64,000 nucleotides of DNA from Levilactobacillus bambusae. Its GTDB lineage: Bacteria; Bacillota; Bacilli; Lactobacillales; Lactobacillaceae. The notes beneath the pieces are model-generated. The model worked only from the letters and a program-made list of their open reading frames with translations. It did not search any database and was not told where the DNA came from. The DNA is taken from NCBI RefSeq assembly GCF_003124125.1, contig NZ_QCXQ01000001.1, positions 124,001-188,000 on the forward strand, in the 5' to 3' direction. Below, piece by piece: positions 37,475 to 46,464 of the stretch. The stretch's first letter is position 1. Each line of letters begins with the position of its first letter. The translations under genes were made by a program, and so were the position numbers.

Positions 37475-37534
37475 AAATAAGCAGCGCAGCCTAATCCGAT
37501 CGTTTGATCGCATCAGGCTGCGCTGCTTATTTTT
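37475..37534. terminator. Bidirectional terminator between nfo and the PPSR gene
   Basis: An 18-bp inverted repeat (37475-37492 and 37515-37532, with core AGCAGCGCAGCCT) and an inner CGATC/GATCG hairpin, flanked by A and T runs. Confidence 0.9.
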
Positions 37535-37569
37535 GTTAGGAAAGGTCACTAGTGGTCAATATCGTTTGA

Positions 37570-38397
37570 TTACCGGTCGAATTCATGGGAAATGAGCTTT
37601 GGATCGAGGCTTTCCATAATAATCGTAGCGGTTTCTTCAATTGATTTATTTGAAACGTCAATCACTAAGCAGCCAATCTTTTTATAGATTTGATCCGCGT
37701 AGTCCAGTTCCTCTTGGATTTTGTGGGTGTCTGAATAGGCACTTTCCACGGGGAGACCGTAAGAAATCATGCGTTCCTGCCGGATCTTTCTCAGGAGTTC
37801 CGGCCGGTTGGTTAACCCAAAGATTCGGTTGGGGTTCACCTCCCAAAGCTCCTTTGGAACTTGGGTCTGGGGCGCAAGCGGTAAGTTAGCGACTTTGAGG
37901 TTGCGGTTAGCTAAGAAGAGGGAGAGGGGCGTCTTCGAAGTTCGGGAAACCCCAAGAATGACAATGTCCGCCTTTAATAAACCAGCCGGATCCTTGCCGT
38001 CATCGTACGCCACCGCGAATTCCATGGCCGCAATCCGGTCAAAGTAGGTGTCGGTGAGGTTATGGACCAAACCTGGGACGCTTTCGGGGACTTCGCCGGT
38101 CAAGGCTTGAATGGTATGCATGGCGGGTTGAAGACAATCAACTTCGGCTAAATGATGCTCCCTGGCAAAGGTAATGACCAGGTTACTTAAGGCCGGATCG
38201 ACTAAGGTGTGAAATATCAGTGCCTGCTTTTGGCCTGCCAGTTTTAAAATACCGTTTAGAATGGACGTTGTCTGAATAAACGGAAACCGTTGAAAGTTGA
38301 CTTTTAGGCTCGGAAATTGAGATAGGGCCGTCTGGGCGACGGTTAAGGCGGTTTCGCCACTAGAGTCTGAGATAACAAAGAGATCCAACTGTTTCAT
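37570..38397 (-). CDS. Pyruvate, phosphate dikinase regulatory-type kinase/phosphorylase (PPSR, DUF299)
   Basis: A 275-residue protein of the family that phosphorylates and dephosphorylates PPDK or PEP synthase using ADP and phosphate. The start is LFVISDSSGETALTV. The P-loop GVSRTSKTPLS lies near residue 150, and SAYSDTHKIQEELDYA near the C-terminus. The start is the ATG at 38397, 8 nt after GGAGG. A longer open frame exists but has no support. It is divergent from rpsU. No ppdK or pps gene is in the window. Confidence 0.93.
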   Translation of the reverse strand: MKQLDLFVISDSSGETALTVAQTALSQFPSLKVNFQRFPFIQTTSILNGILKLAGQKQALIFHTLVDPALSNLVITFAREHHLAEVDCLQPAMHTIQALTGEVPESVPGLVHNLTDTYFDRIAAMEFAVAYDDGKDPAGLLKADIVILGVSRTSKTPLSLFLANRNLKVANLPLAPQTQVPKELWEVNPNRIFGLTNRPELLRKIRQERMISYGLPVESAYSDTHKIQEELDYADQIYKKIGCLVIDVSNKSIEETATIIMESLDPKLISHEFDR

Positions 38398-38473
38398 GGG
38401 GCACACCTCCGTAGGATAATGACTTAATTCTAACCCGATCATGAAGTTCATTCAAATTTATTTGGCGGGATTG

Positions 38474-38502
38474 TTGACGAAAAAAACGGCTTTATGTATA
38501 AT
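38474..38502 (+). promoter_or_regulatory. rpsU promoter
   Basis: TTGACG (38474-38479), 17 bp, TATAAT (38497-38502): a strong consensus promoter. Confidence 0.85.
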
Positions 38503-38515
38503 TAAAAAGAACCGC

Positions 38516-38550
38516 TACGCAAGACGTATAAAAATAACTTGTCTTGCGTA
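38516..38550 (+). promoter_or_regulatory. Leader hairpin in the rpsU 5' UTR
   Basis: TACGCAAGAC (38516-38525) and GTCTTGCGTA (38541-38550) form a perfect 10-bp stem with a 15-nt loop. No T run follows, so it is not a terminator. It starts a few bases after the expected transcript start and may stabilise the mRNA or act in autoregulation. Confidence 0.6.
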
Positions 38551-38580
38551 CAACTTGAGCTCGGAGGGAGGGAATGTAAC

Positions 38581-38766
38581 ATGGCAAAGACAGTCGTTCG
38601 TAAAAACGAATCTCTTGACGACGCTCTTCGGCGCTTCAAACGTACGGTTTCAAAAAGTGGGACATTGCAAGAATACCGCAAACGCGAATTCTATGAAAAA
38701 CCAAGTGTAAAACGTAAGTTAAAATCAGAAGCTGCTAGAAAACGTAAGAACAAGCGTCGCTTCTAA
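38581..38766 (+). CDS. rpsU: 30S ribosomal protein S21
   Basis: bS21, 61 residues, very basic, with the family pattern [14 protein letters not shown] and a C-terminal run of Lys/Arg (KRKNKRRF). Start ATG 38581, after GGAGGGAGGG. It has its own promoter and terminator. Confidence 0.98.
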   Translation: MAKTVVRKNESLDDALRRFKRTVSKSGTLQEYRKREFYEKPSVKRKLKSEAARKRKNKRRF

Positions 38767-38772
38767 TTAAGG

Positions 38773-38799
38773 AAAGCTCCTGTTTACAGGGGCTTTTTG
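38773..38799 (+). terminator. Terminator after rpsU
   Basis: AAAGCTCCTG (38773-38782), TTTA loop, CAGGGGCTTT (38787-38796), then T run. One G-T pair. Confidence 0.85.
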
Positions 38800-38829
38800 T
38801 TTTAATCAATTAAATAGTGGGGTGCAGTG

Positions 38830-39276
38830 ATGAGTCAATTACAGGATCAATTAACGGCGGATTTAAAAACGGCCATGAAGGCACACGATAAGATGTCGTT
38901 GAACGTCATTCGGATGATTAAAGCGGCCATTCAAAACGAACAGGTTAAGGTCGGCCACGATCTGACCGAAGACGAAGAAATTGCAATTTTAAACCACGAG
39001 GTTAAGACCCGGCAGGAGTCAATCAATGAATTTCAGGCCGGCAACCGACAGGATTTAGTTGACGCCACCAACGCAGAACTTGAAATTGTTAACCGGTATG
39101 CGCCAGCGTTAATGACGGCGGATGAAGTTAACCAGGTGGTAGCTGAAACGATTGCCCAAGTAGGTGCAACTGGCAAGGGTGATTTTGGCAAGGTTATGGG
39201 TGCCGTAATGGGTAAAGTGAAGGGCCGTGCAGATGGCAACATGGTGAAGTCTGCCGTTCAAGCACAGTTAGTGTAA
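38830..39276 (+). CDS. yqeY: GatB/YqeY domain protein
   Basis: A 148-residue protein of the YqeY family, homologous to the tRNA-binding tail of GatB. It has the pattern LKTAMKAHDKMSLNVIRMIKAAIQN, then TADEVNQVVAETI and GKVMGAVMGKVKGRADG. The exact role is unknown. ATG 38830 is preceded by a weak GTGGGGTG site. It commonly follows rpsU in Firmicutes. Confidence 0.94.
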   Translation: MSQLQDQLTADLKTAMKAHDKMSLNVIRMIKAAIQNEQVKVGHDLTEDEEIAILNHEVKTRQESINEFQAGNRQDLVDATNAELEIVNRYAPALMTADEVNQVVAETIAQVGATGKGDFGKVMGAVMGKVKGRADGNMVKSAVQAQLV

Positions 39277-39283
39277 GGATTAG

Positions 39284-39332
39284 AAAGGGAGTTCAGTCTA
39301 ACCAGAAGTGGTGGGCTGAACTCCCTTTGGTT
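39284..39332 (+). terminator. Terminator after yqeY
   Basis: A perfect 13-bp stem AAAGGGAGTTCAG (39284-39296) and CTGAACTCCCTTT (39316-39328), followed by GGTTT. Confidence 0.8.
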
Positions 39333-39439
39333 TAAGCCCGTTAGATGACTGCTTAGCCGTGATATTACTGTCTTAAACGGGAAAGTTATGCTAAAATTAA
39401 ATGGAATAAAATCTATTTAAGCAAAGGAGTCAAACGTAT

Positions 39440-40423
39440 TTGACTGAAGCAATGATCGAAAAAGAATATGTTTTGAATCACCCTGCGGATGAGGCTAAAC
39501 TTCTTGGGGTTCAGGATCAGTACGTTAAGTTACTGGAAGACGGATTGAACGTCAGTATTCATGCGTTTGGCAATTCGATTAAGGTGGCGGGAACGGCACC
39601 GGCAGTTAACCAAACCATTCAGATTTTTACGAGTATGAATCGGCTTCTGCAACGGGATGTCCACGTTAGCGCTGCCGACGTAATTTCAGCCGTTAAAATG
39701 GCTCAAAAGGGAACCTTAGACTACTTTGAGGACCTTTATTCCGAGACGTTAATTCGGGATAATAAGGGGAATTCCGTTCGGGTAAAGACGGCCGGTCAAC
39801 GGGAATACGTCGCGGCGATCAAGAAGAATGATATCACGTTTGGAATCGGGCCTGCCGGAACGGGAAAAACCTACTTAGCGGTGGTCATGGCGGTGGCTTC
39901 CTTAAAACGGGGCGACGTTGAAAAGATTATTATCACCCGGCCAGCAGTTGAAGCTGGTGAAAGCCTGGGCTTTTTGCCGGGTGATTTAAAGGATAAGGTT
40001 GACCCCTATTTAAGGCCCATTTACGATGCGCTGTACGCCATTCTAGGGGCGGAACACACGAAGCGGCTGATGGAGCGCAACGTCATTGAAATTGCGCCGT
40101 TAGCTTATATGCGGGGTCGTACACTCGACAACGCCTTTGTTATTCTGGATGAAGCCCAGAATACAACTAACATGCAGATGAAAATGTTTCTCACCCGGTT
40201 GGGATTCGGCTCAAAAATGATTGTGAACGGTGACGTTTCACAGATTGATCTGCCCAAAAGCCAACGTTCTGGGTTAATCCAGGCCGAACGAATCTTACAG
40301 AATTTAGCTAAAATTGCATTTGTGAACTTTAGCTCAGATGATGTTGTTCGGCATCCGGTAGTTGCCCGAATTATTAATGCTTATGAACGATACGATGAGA
40401 ACCAGCAAAAGGAGTCCCACTAA
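39440..40423 (+). CDS. phoH: PhoH family ATPase (PhoH-like)
   Basis: A 327-residue P-loop ATPase with Walker A GPAGTGKT near residue 137, Walker B FVILDEAQN near 235 and the N-terminal KH-like part of the PhoL type. In Bacilli it is linked by gene order to ybeY and ribosome/RNA quality control. TTG 39440 is taken as start (AAAGGAG 10 nt upstream), and an in-frame ATG lies four codons later. First gene of phoH-ybeY-dgkA-era-recO. Confidence 0.94.
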   Translation: MTEAMIEKEYVLNHPADEAKLLGVQDQYVKLLEDGLNVSIHAFGNSIKVAGTAPAVNQTIQIFTSMNRLLQRDVHVSAADVISAVKMAQKGTLDYFEDLYSETLIRDNKGNSVRVKTAGQREYVAAIKKNDITFGIGPAGTGKTYLAVVMAVASLKRGDVEKIIITRPAVEAGESLGFLPGDLKDKVDPYLRPIYDALYAILGAEHTKRLMERNVIEIAPLAYMRGRTLDNAFVILDEAQNTTNMQMKMFLTRLGFGSKMIVNGDVSQIDLPKSQRSGLIQAERILQNLAKIAFVNFSSDDVVRHPVVARIINAYERYDENQQKESH

Positions 40424-40426
40424 GGT

Positions 40427-40927
40427 ATGGAGTTAGAAATTTTTGATCAAACTGAGCAAACGGTCCCCAGCGAGCAGCTGGACCTGGTCCAAAACATCCT
40501 TCAGTACGCTGCTCAAGTGTTAGATCTGAAGGGAGACACCGAAATGTCCGTAACGTTTATGAACAATGCGGCAATTCAGGTTCTGAACCGTGATTATCGC
40601 GGAGTCGATCGGGCAACTGACGTCATGAGTTTCCCGATGGATGAGGAGGATGACGGCGAAATGCCCATTCTAATGGATGAGGAGCTAGCCGATGCCTTAC
40701 CCGTCAACCTCGGGGATATCTTTGTGTCCATTGATAAGGTCGGGGAACAGGCCGACTATTTGGGGCATTCCTACGACCGCGAACTGGGTTTTTTAGTGGT
40801 ACATGGCTTTTTACACCTGAATGGATACGATCACATTCAGCCCGAAGACGAACAAGAGATGTTTAAACTGCAAAAGGACATTTTAGATAATTATGGACTC
40901 AAACGAGAAGAAAACCCAAACAACTAA
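40427..40927 (+). CDS. ybeY: Endoribonuclease YbeY
   Basis: YbeY is a zinc-dependent RNase involved in 16S rRNA maturation and ribosome quality control. The 166-residue protein carries the signature HGFLHLNGYDH near residue 126, with three metal-binding His, and the upstream DVMSFPMDE segment. It starts 3 nt after phoH stops and overlaps dgkA by 35 nt. Confidence 0.96.
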   Translation: MELEIFDQTEQTVPSEQLDLVQNILQYAAQVLDLKGDTEMSVTFMNNAAIQVLNRDYRGVDRATDVMSFPMDEEDDGEMPILMDEELADALPVNLGDIFVSIDKVGEQADYLGHSYDRELGFLVVHGFLHLNGYDHIQPEDEQEMFKLQKDILDNYGLKREENPNN

Positions 40928-41294
40928 AAATCATACGTTTTGGCAATCCTTTTGCCATGCCAAAGATGGCCTAGTTGCGTTATACCAGACGGAACGCAAT
41001 TTTCGTAAGCATACCCTGGCCGCTATTCTTGCTATTGGGATCGGTGTTTGGTTACACTTAACGATGAACCAATGGTTATGGCTGCTTCTGGCCATTTTTT
41101 TAGTCTTCATTTCAGAAGCGGTCAATACGATTGTGGAATCTATTGTTGACCTACTCGTGGGCCATCAGTTTGACGGCCTAGCTAAAAAAGCCAAGGATGT
41201 TGCAGCCGCTGGTGTTTTGATGGCCGCAGCATTTGCGGTAGTTGTGGGCCTGCTGATTCTTGCACCATCCATTTGGAACCTGCTGCAAAAGTAG
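40893..41294 (+). CDS. dgkA: Diacylglycerol/undecaprenol kinase (DgkA family)
   Basis: A 133-residue membrane kinase with three helices. It has the family motifs ERNFRKH and [12 protein letters not shown] (catalytic Glu and metal ligand). In Gram-positives the enzyme mainly phosphorylates undecaprenol for cell-wall lipid carrier recycling. The start overlaps ybeY, and an AAAAGGA lies 14 nt upstream, longer than usual. Confidence 0.93.
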   Translation: MDSNEKKTQTTKNHTFWQSFCHAKDGLVALYQTERNFRKHTLAAILAIGIGVWLHLTMNQWLWLLLAIFLVFISEAVNTIVESIVDLLVGHQFDGLAKKAKDVAAAGVLMAAAFAVVVGLLILAPSIWNLLQK

Positions 41295-41310
41295 AAAGGG
41301 GAGTATCAAT

Positions 41311-42225
41311 ATGCAAAATCCAGATAATCCAGAGTACAAATCCGGTTTCGTCGCTTTAATCGGGCGGCCTAACGTTGGTAAATCGACCTTCTTGAACCGG
41401 GTAGTGGGCCAAAAGGTTGCGATCATGTCGGATAAGCCGCAAACCACGCGGAATAAGATTCAGGGCATTTATACTACGGACGACGCCCAAATTGTATTCA
41501 TTGATACACCAGGAATCCACAAGCCCGATAATAAATTGGGGGACTTCATGGAAAAGTCTGCACTCTCAGCTCTTCAAGAGGTGGACGCCGTTTTATACAT
41601 GGTCAACGCCACGGAACGCCGGGGGGCTGGTGATAATTTCATCATTGACCGGTTAAAAAAGGTCACCCAGCCAATCTATCTCATTATTAATAAGATTGAT
41701 GAAATTCATCCCGATGAGTTATTGAACGTGATTGACCAGTATAAGGATGCCCTGCCATTTAAGGATATTGTGCCAATTTCAGCCCTGCAGGGGAATAACG
41801 TCGAGGATCTGTTGCAAACGATTATCGCGGGACTGCCAAACGGGCCCCAGTACTACCCGGATGATCAAGTAACGGACCATCCTGAACGGTTTATTATTCA
41901 GGAATTGATTCGGGAAAAAATCTTTCAGTTAACCCGGCAAGAAATCCCGCATTCTGTGGCCGTGTACGTCGAACACATGGAACATAAGGATGAAACACAC
42001 TTGGATATTGAGGCCACAATTATTGTGGAACGTCCCGGTCAAAAGGGAATTATTATCGGGAAGGGTGGGAGTATGCTGAAAAAAATTGGCACACTCGCCC
42101 GGCAAGATATTGAAAACCTTTTGGGTGACCATGTTTACTTGAAACTATGGGTAAAAGTGGTACCCAATTGGCGGGATAAAGCTTCGCTGCTATCGAGTTA
42201 CGGGTATAAAAAGGATAACTATTAA
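41311..42225 (+). CDS. era: GTPase Era
   Basis: Era binds 16S rRNA and helps 30S assembly. The 304-residue protein has G1 GRPNVGKS (18-25), G3 DTPGIH, G4 NKID and a C-terminal KH domain ([24 protein letters not shown]). The ATG at 41311 follows AAAGGGGAG. An upstream open frame reaches into dgkA but is not part of Era. Confidence 0.97.
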   Translation: MQNPDNPEYKSGFVALIGRPNVGKSTFLNRVVGQKVAIMSDKPQTTRNKIQGIYTTDDAQIVFIDTPGIHKPDNKLGDFMEKSALSALQEVDAVLYMVNATERRGAGDNFIIDRLKKVTQPIYLIINKIDEIHPDELLNVIDQYKDALPFKDIVPISALQGNNVEDLLQTIIAGLPNGPQYYPDDQVTDHPERFIIQELIREKIFQLTRQEIPHSVAVYVEHMEHKDETHLDIEATIIVERPGQKGIIIGKGGSMLKKIGTLARQDIENLLGDHVYLKLWVKVVPNWRDKASLLSSYGYKKDNY

Positions 42226-42246
42226 TGGCGTAAAGGGGGCGCTTTT

Positions 42247-43023
42247 GTGGCAATTTTTCACAACGAGGCCTTCCACGGGATTCTGATGCTTCGCCGGGAT
42301 TATGCCGAACGTGACTATCTCATTAAGTTTTTAACGGCGGAATTTGGGAAAAAAATGTTTCTCGTCCGGGGAGCTAAAAAACGGGGCTATAAGATGGCGG
42401 CAGATATTTTACCGTTCACCATTGGCGAATACGTTGGCGACATCAGCGATGACGGACTTTCTTATATTCGGTCGGCTCGGGATACCACCCAGTTTTTAGG
42501 AATTTCGACGGATATTTTTAAGAATGCCTACGCAACGTACATTATGTCGTTGATTGACCTCGCGTTTCCAGATGGTCAGCCCGTTGGCCAGTGGTATGAA
42601 CTGGTTGCCCGGGCCCTTGAATTAATTGATCAGGATCAAAATCCAGCGATTATTACGAACGTTATCGAACTCCAGCTTTTACCAACCTTTGGTGTCGCTC
42701 AGGAATGGCGGCAATGTGCGGTGTGTGGCCGCACAGACCTGCCGTTTGACTACTCAGAAAGTTACGGGGGATTGCTGTGCCAGGCCCATTGGTCATTAGA
42801 TCCACATCGCCTTCATTTAGATGCCCGAACCATTTTCTTTTTGCGCCAACTTTCGGCCGTCAATTTGAACCAGGTCGGACATATTGATATTAAGCCGGCA
42901 ACCCAGAAAAATTTACGGCGGGTTTTAGACTTGATTTATAACAATGCCGTTGGGGTTCACCCAAAGGCCAAACGGTTTATTGACCAGATGGCTTCCTGGG
43001 AGGGCCGCTTAAAGAAAAAGTAG
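42247..43023 (+). CDS. recO: DNA repair protein RecO
   Basis: RecO loads RecA on SSB-covered DNA with RecR. The 258-residue protein has an N-terminal OB fold (GILMLRRDYAERDYLIKFLT) and a zinc-like cluster CAVCGR...LLCQAH near 158-185. GTG start after AAAGGGGGC. It closes the phoH-era-recO unit. Confidence 0.95.
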   Translation: MAIFHNEAFHGILMLRRDYAERDYLIKFLTAEFGKKMFLVRGAKKRGYKMAADILPFTIGEYVGDISDDGLSYIRSARDTTQFLGISTDIFKNAYATYIMSLIDLAFPDGQPVGQWYELVARALELIDQDQNPAIITNVIELQLLPTFGVAQEWRQCAVCGRTDLPFDYSESYGGLLCQAHWSLDPHRLHLDARTIFFLRQLSAVNLNQVGHIDIKPATQKNLRRVLDLIYNNAVGVHPKAKRFIDQMASWEGRLKKK

Positions 43024-43031
43024 TCCGCCCA

Positions 43032-43059
43032 TTGACAATCCGGGGCGGGATGCTATGAT
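43032..43059 (+). promoter_or_regulatory. glyQS promoter
   Basis: TTGACA (43032-43037), 16 bp, TATGAT (43054-43059) with an upstream TGC that makes an extended -10. Confidence 0.75.
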
Positions 43060-43079
43060 TATAAAGGTAATTAAATATA

Positions 43080-43288
43080 AACGACGTAGATGAATGATAA
43101 CCAGTTCAGGGTATCCTTTAGCGAGCCTGGAATAGTGAAAGCCGGGTAGGAACTGAACTGGGTGGCGCATTCGGAGTCTGTGTGAACTAAGCAAGCTGCT
43201 GATGAAAGTCAGAAGCAGGGTGGAACCGCGAATTTAACTTCGTCCCTGCACGAGAGGTGGAAACTAATCTCGTGTCAGGGACTTTTTT
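43080..43288 (+). promoter_or_regulatory. T-box riboswitch of glyQS (glycine)
   Basis: Stem I has a lower helix GAATG/CATTC (43092-43096, 43168-43172) and an upper helix CAGTTC/GAACTG (43102-43107, 43155-43160). The specifier loop strand GGTGGCG has GGC (Gly) at 43164-43166. The T-box core AGGGTGGAACCGCG is at 43217-43230. The terminator has arms GTCCCTGCACGAGA (43242-43255) and TCTCGTGTCAGGGAC (43268-43282) with six T. Uncharged tRNA-Gly would favour antitermination. Confidence 0.95.
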
Positions 43289-43310
43289 GTGATTAAAGGA
43301 GGAAATTAGT

Positions 43311-44243
43311 TTGGCTAATAAATTATCCGTTCAAGACATTATTATGACGCTGCAGAAGTATTGGGCAGCCCAAGGTTGTATGATTATGAACGCCTACGAT
43401 ACGGAAAAGGGAGCTGGTACAATGAGTCCCTATACGTTCCTACGGGCAGTTGGACCAGAACCTTGGAATGCGGCATACGTGGAACCTTCCCGGCGGCCAG
43501 CGGATGGCCGGTACGGTGAAAATCCCAACCGGTTATACCAGCACCACCAGTTCCAAGTTGTGATGAAACCATCACCAGACAACATTCAGGAACTCTATTT
43601 AAGCAGCCTGGAAGAATTAGGTATCAACCTCGCCGATCATGACGTTCGGTTTGTTGAGGATAACTGGGAAAACCCATCCATGGGGTGTGCCGGTGTTGGT
43701 TGGGAAGTTTGGCTCGATGGAATGGAAATTACGCAGTTTACCTACTTCCAGCAGGTTGGTGGGTTAACGATGGATCCTGTCATGTCTGAAATTACCTACG
43801 GGCTAGAACGACTCTGTTCATACGTGCAGGATGTCAATTCCGTATACGACTTAGAGTGGGCTGATGGCGTTTTATACAGTGATATCTTTCGGGAACCTGA
43901 GTTTGAACAGTCGAAGTACAGCTTTGAAACGAGTACGCAGGACATGTTGCTTCGTCATTTTGATGATTATGAGGCTGAAGCCAAGAAACAAATCGCGGCC
44001 GGCCTTGTGCACCCGGCTTACGATTACACCCTCAAGTGCAGCCATACGTTTAACCTCTTAGATGCACGTGGGGCCGTATCGGTTACGGAACGGGCTGGAT
44101 ACATGTCCCGAATTCGGACGTTAGCCCATTTAGTTGCTCAGGGCTTTGTTAAGGCACGGAAAGAACAAGGTTTTCCACTAGTTAAGGACCCTGCCATTCG
44201 AGCCCAGCTACTTGCTGATGATGAAAAGGAGGCCGCTAAATAA
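43311..44243 (+). CDS. glyQ: Glycine--tRNA ligase alpha subunit
   Basis: The alpha chain of the tetrameric bacterial GlyRS, carrying the glycine activation site. The 310-residue product has the typical [24 protein letters not shown] and [23 protein letters not shown] segments. TTG start with GGAGG upstream. Its stop overlaps the glyS start (TAATG). Confidence 0.97.
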   Translation: MANKLSVQDIIMTLQKYWAAQGCMIMNAYDTEKGAGTMSPYTFLRAVGPEPWNAAYVEPSRRPADGRYGENPNRLYQHHQFQVVMKPSPDNIQELYLSSLEELGINLADHDVRFVEDNWENPSMGCAGVGWEVWLDGMEITQFTYFQQVGGLTMDPVMSEITYGLERLCSYVQDVNSVYDLEWADGVLYSDIFREPEFEQSKYSFETSTQDMLLRHFDDYEAEAKKQIAAGLVHPAYDYTLKCSHTFNLLDARGAVSVTERAGYMSRIRTLAHLVAQGFVKARKEQGFPLVKDPAIRAQLLADDEKEAAK

Positions 44244-46318
44244 TGGCACATACATTTTTACTTGAAATTGGTTTAGAAGAAGTTCCCGCCCACGTTGTGA
44301 CGCCTTCCATTAAGCAATTAGTAAAACGGGCTGGTGACTTTTTGAAGGATCAACGGTTAGCGTATGAAACGATTAAGCCGTTTTCAACGCCCCGTCGGTT
44401 AGCGATTGAAGTAACTGGGTTAGCGGATAAACAGGAGGATATTTCTGAATCCGTTAAGGGCCCGGCAAAGAAAATTGCTCAGGATGCTGACGGTAATTGG
44501 ACCAAGGCGGCAATCGGGTTTACTAAGGGCCAGGGACTTAGCGTCGATGACATTACCTTTAAGGAAGTTAAGGGCACTGAATATGTTTACGTGGATAAGT
44601 TCACGGCCGGTAAAACAGCGGGTGAAGTTCTTGAAGGAATGAAAGAAGTCGTCACCAGCATGACCTTCCCAACTATGATGAAGTGGGGAGTGAACCATTT
44701 TGATTACATTCGGCCCATTCGTTGGCTAGTAGCAATGTTAGACGGTACGATCATTCCATTTAACATACTGGACGTCCAGACGGGGAATACAACCCGTGGT
44801 CACCGATTCTTAGGCCATGAAGCCATTCTTAAAACGGCAACCGACTATGAGGATGCGCTGATGTCCGAGTATGTCGTCGTCGATGCCGCTAAGCGGAAAC
44901 AGATTATTATGGACCAAATTAACCAAATTGCTAGTGACAATGCGTGGTTGGTTAACCCCGATCAGAGTTTGCTGGAAGAAGTTAACAACCTCGTGGAATG
45001 GCCAACGGCATTTGCCGGGGCCTTCGACAAGAAGTACCTGACCATCCCGGAAGAGGTGTTAATCACTTCAATGCGGGATCACCAACGATTCTTCTACGCT
45101 CGAAACCAGGCGGGCGAGTTAATGCCAAACTTTATTTCCGTTCGAAACGGAACGGACCACATGATTGAAAACGTGGTGGCTGGAAACGAAAAGGTATTAA
45201 CGGCGCGGTTAGAAGACGCGATGTTTTTCTATCAGGAAGACCAAAAGAAGACCATTGATGACTACGTTAACCGGTTGGACGGTGTGAGCTTCCACGATAA
45301 GATCAGTAGTATGTACGATAAGATGATGCGAACTAAGGCAATTGCGAATGTTCTCGCCGATAAGTTTGGCTTGAGTGAGCAGGAACGAGCAGACGTTAAC
45401 CGGGCGGCTGACATCTATAAATTCGACTTAGTTACCGGGATGGTCGGTGAATTTGCTGAGTTGCAGGGAGTAATGGGTGAAAAATATGCTTTGCTGCAGG
45501 GTGAAACCACTGCGGTTGCCCAAGCCGTTCGTGAACACTACCTCCCCATTTCGGCCGATGGTGATTTGCCAGAGTCAACGGTGGGGGCGGTTTTAGCCGT
45601 TGCGGATAAATTTGATAGCATCCTTGCGTTCTTTGGTGCAAACATGATTCCGAGTGGGTCAAACGATCCCTATGCACTTCGGCGTCAGGCAACCGGGATT
45701 ATTCGGATCGCCCGCGAGCATCACTGGCACTTGCCAATCAACACGTTACTTCCGGAGCTGGTTAGTGCGGAGGACGCCGCAGAGGTAAACTTGACGTACG
45801 ATCAATTGGATGAAGTTCCCGCAATTTTGGACTTCTTCCGGGACCGGGTGGCTAAGATGCTGAAAAATGACGGGGTCCGCCATGATATTATTGATGCCGT
45901 TACCGCGGGATCCAACTCAGATATTTTAGACCTGTTTGAGGACGCCCGGATTTTGACTGCCCACCAGGACGATGCTAACTTTAAGGCGGTAATTGAAGCT
46001 TTAACGCGGGTCATCCGAATTTCAAAGAAGGCCGATCAACGGGTAGCAGAGCAACGGGTTAATCCCGAGTTGTTCGAAAACGAGGCTGAAGCAGCCCTCC
46101 ATGACGCCGTTCAGACGTTACCTAAGGCGGCCGAAAATGGGTTATCTACCCTCTACGAGGCATTAGCAGCCCTTCAACCAATAATTGATCACTACTTTGA
46201 CGATACGATGGTGATGGCAGAGGATGAGGCGGTTCGGAATAATCGGTTAGCGGAATTATCTCAGCTAGCAGTATGGACTTATCCGTTAGGCGACCTCGAT
46301 CTTTTAATCGTTAAGTAA
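44243..46318 (+). CDS. glyS: Glycine--tRNA ligase beta subunit
   Basis: The beta chain of GlyRS, which binds tRNA. The 691-residue protein has the family start [14 protein letters not shown], the [12 protein letters not shown] segment near 155, an HD-like region and the C-terminal anticodon-binding helices. Translationally coupled to glyQ. Confidence 0.97.
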   Translation: MAHTFLLEIGLEEVPAHVVTPSIKQLVKRAGDFLKDQRLAYETIKPFSTPRRLAIEVTGLADKQEDISESVKGPAKKIAQDADGNWTKAAIGFTKGQGLSVDDITFKEVKGTEYVYVDKFTAGKTAGEVLEGMKEVVTSMTFPTMMKWGVNHFDYIRPIRWLVAMLDGTIIPFNILDVQTGNTTRGHRFLGHEAILKTATDYEDALMSEYVVVDAAKRKQIIMDQINQIASDNAWLVNPDQSLLEEVNNLVEWPTAFAGAFDKKYLTIPEEVLITSMRDHQRFFYARNQAGELMPNFISVRNGTDHMIENVVAGNEKVLTARLEDAMFFYQEDQKKTIDDYVNRLDGVSFHDKISSMYDKMMRTKAIANVLADKFGLSEQERADVNRAADIYKFDLVTGMVGEFAELQGVMGEKYALLQGETTAVAQAVREHYLPISADGDLPESTVGAVLAVADKFDSILAFFGANMIPSGSNDPYALRRQATGIIRIAREHHWHLPINTLLPELVSAEDAAEVNLTYDQLDEVPAILDFFRDRVAKMLKNDGVRHDIIDAVTAGSNSDILDLFEDARILTAHQDDANFKAVIEALTRVIRISKKADQRVAEQRVNPELFENEAEAALHDAVQTLPKAAENGLSTLYEALAALQPIIDHYFDDTMVMAEDEAVRNNRLAELSQLAVWTYPLGDLDLLIVK

Positions 46319-46332
46319 TCGTTACTAAAAGG

Positions 46333-46361
46333 TTGGACTTTTCAACCGAACGTGTTATTAT
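46333..46361 (+). promoter_or_regulatory. Promoter of dnaG-rpoD
   Basis: TTGGAC (46333-46338), 17 bp, TATTAT (46356-46361). Transcripts would start near 46368 and then meet the hairpin at 46389. Confidence 0.65.
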
Positions 46362-46388
46362 ATATAGTGTATTTTTACGCAGTTAACT

Positions 46389-46423
46389 AAAAGTCGCACT
46401 TTCGTATCCGGGGTGCGGCTTTT
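46389..46423 (+). terminator. Hairpin in the dnaG-rpoD leader
   Basis: AAAAGTCGCAC (46389-46399) pairs with GTGCGGCTTTT (46413-46423) over 11 bp with one G-T pair, and the arm ends in four T. It can serve as glyS terminator or as an attenuator for dnaG. Confidence 0.7.
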
Positions 46424-46464
46424 AAAGACTTATGGATAGAACCAGGAACTAAGGGGGTGACGCA

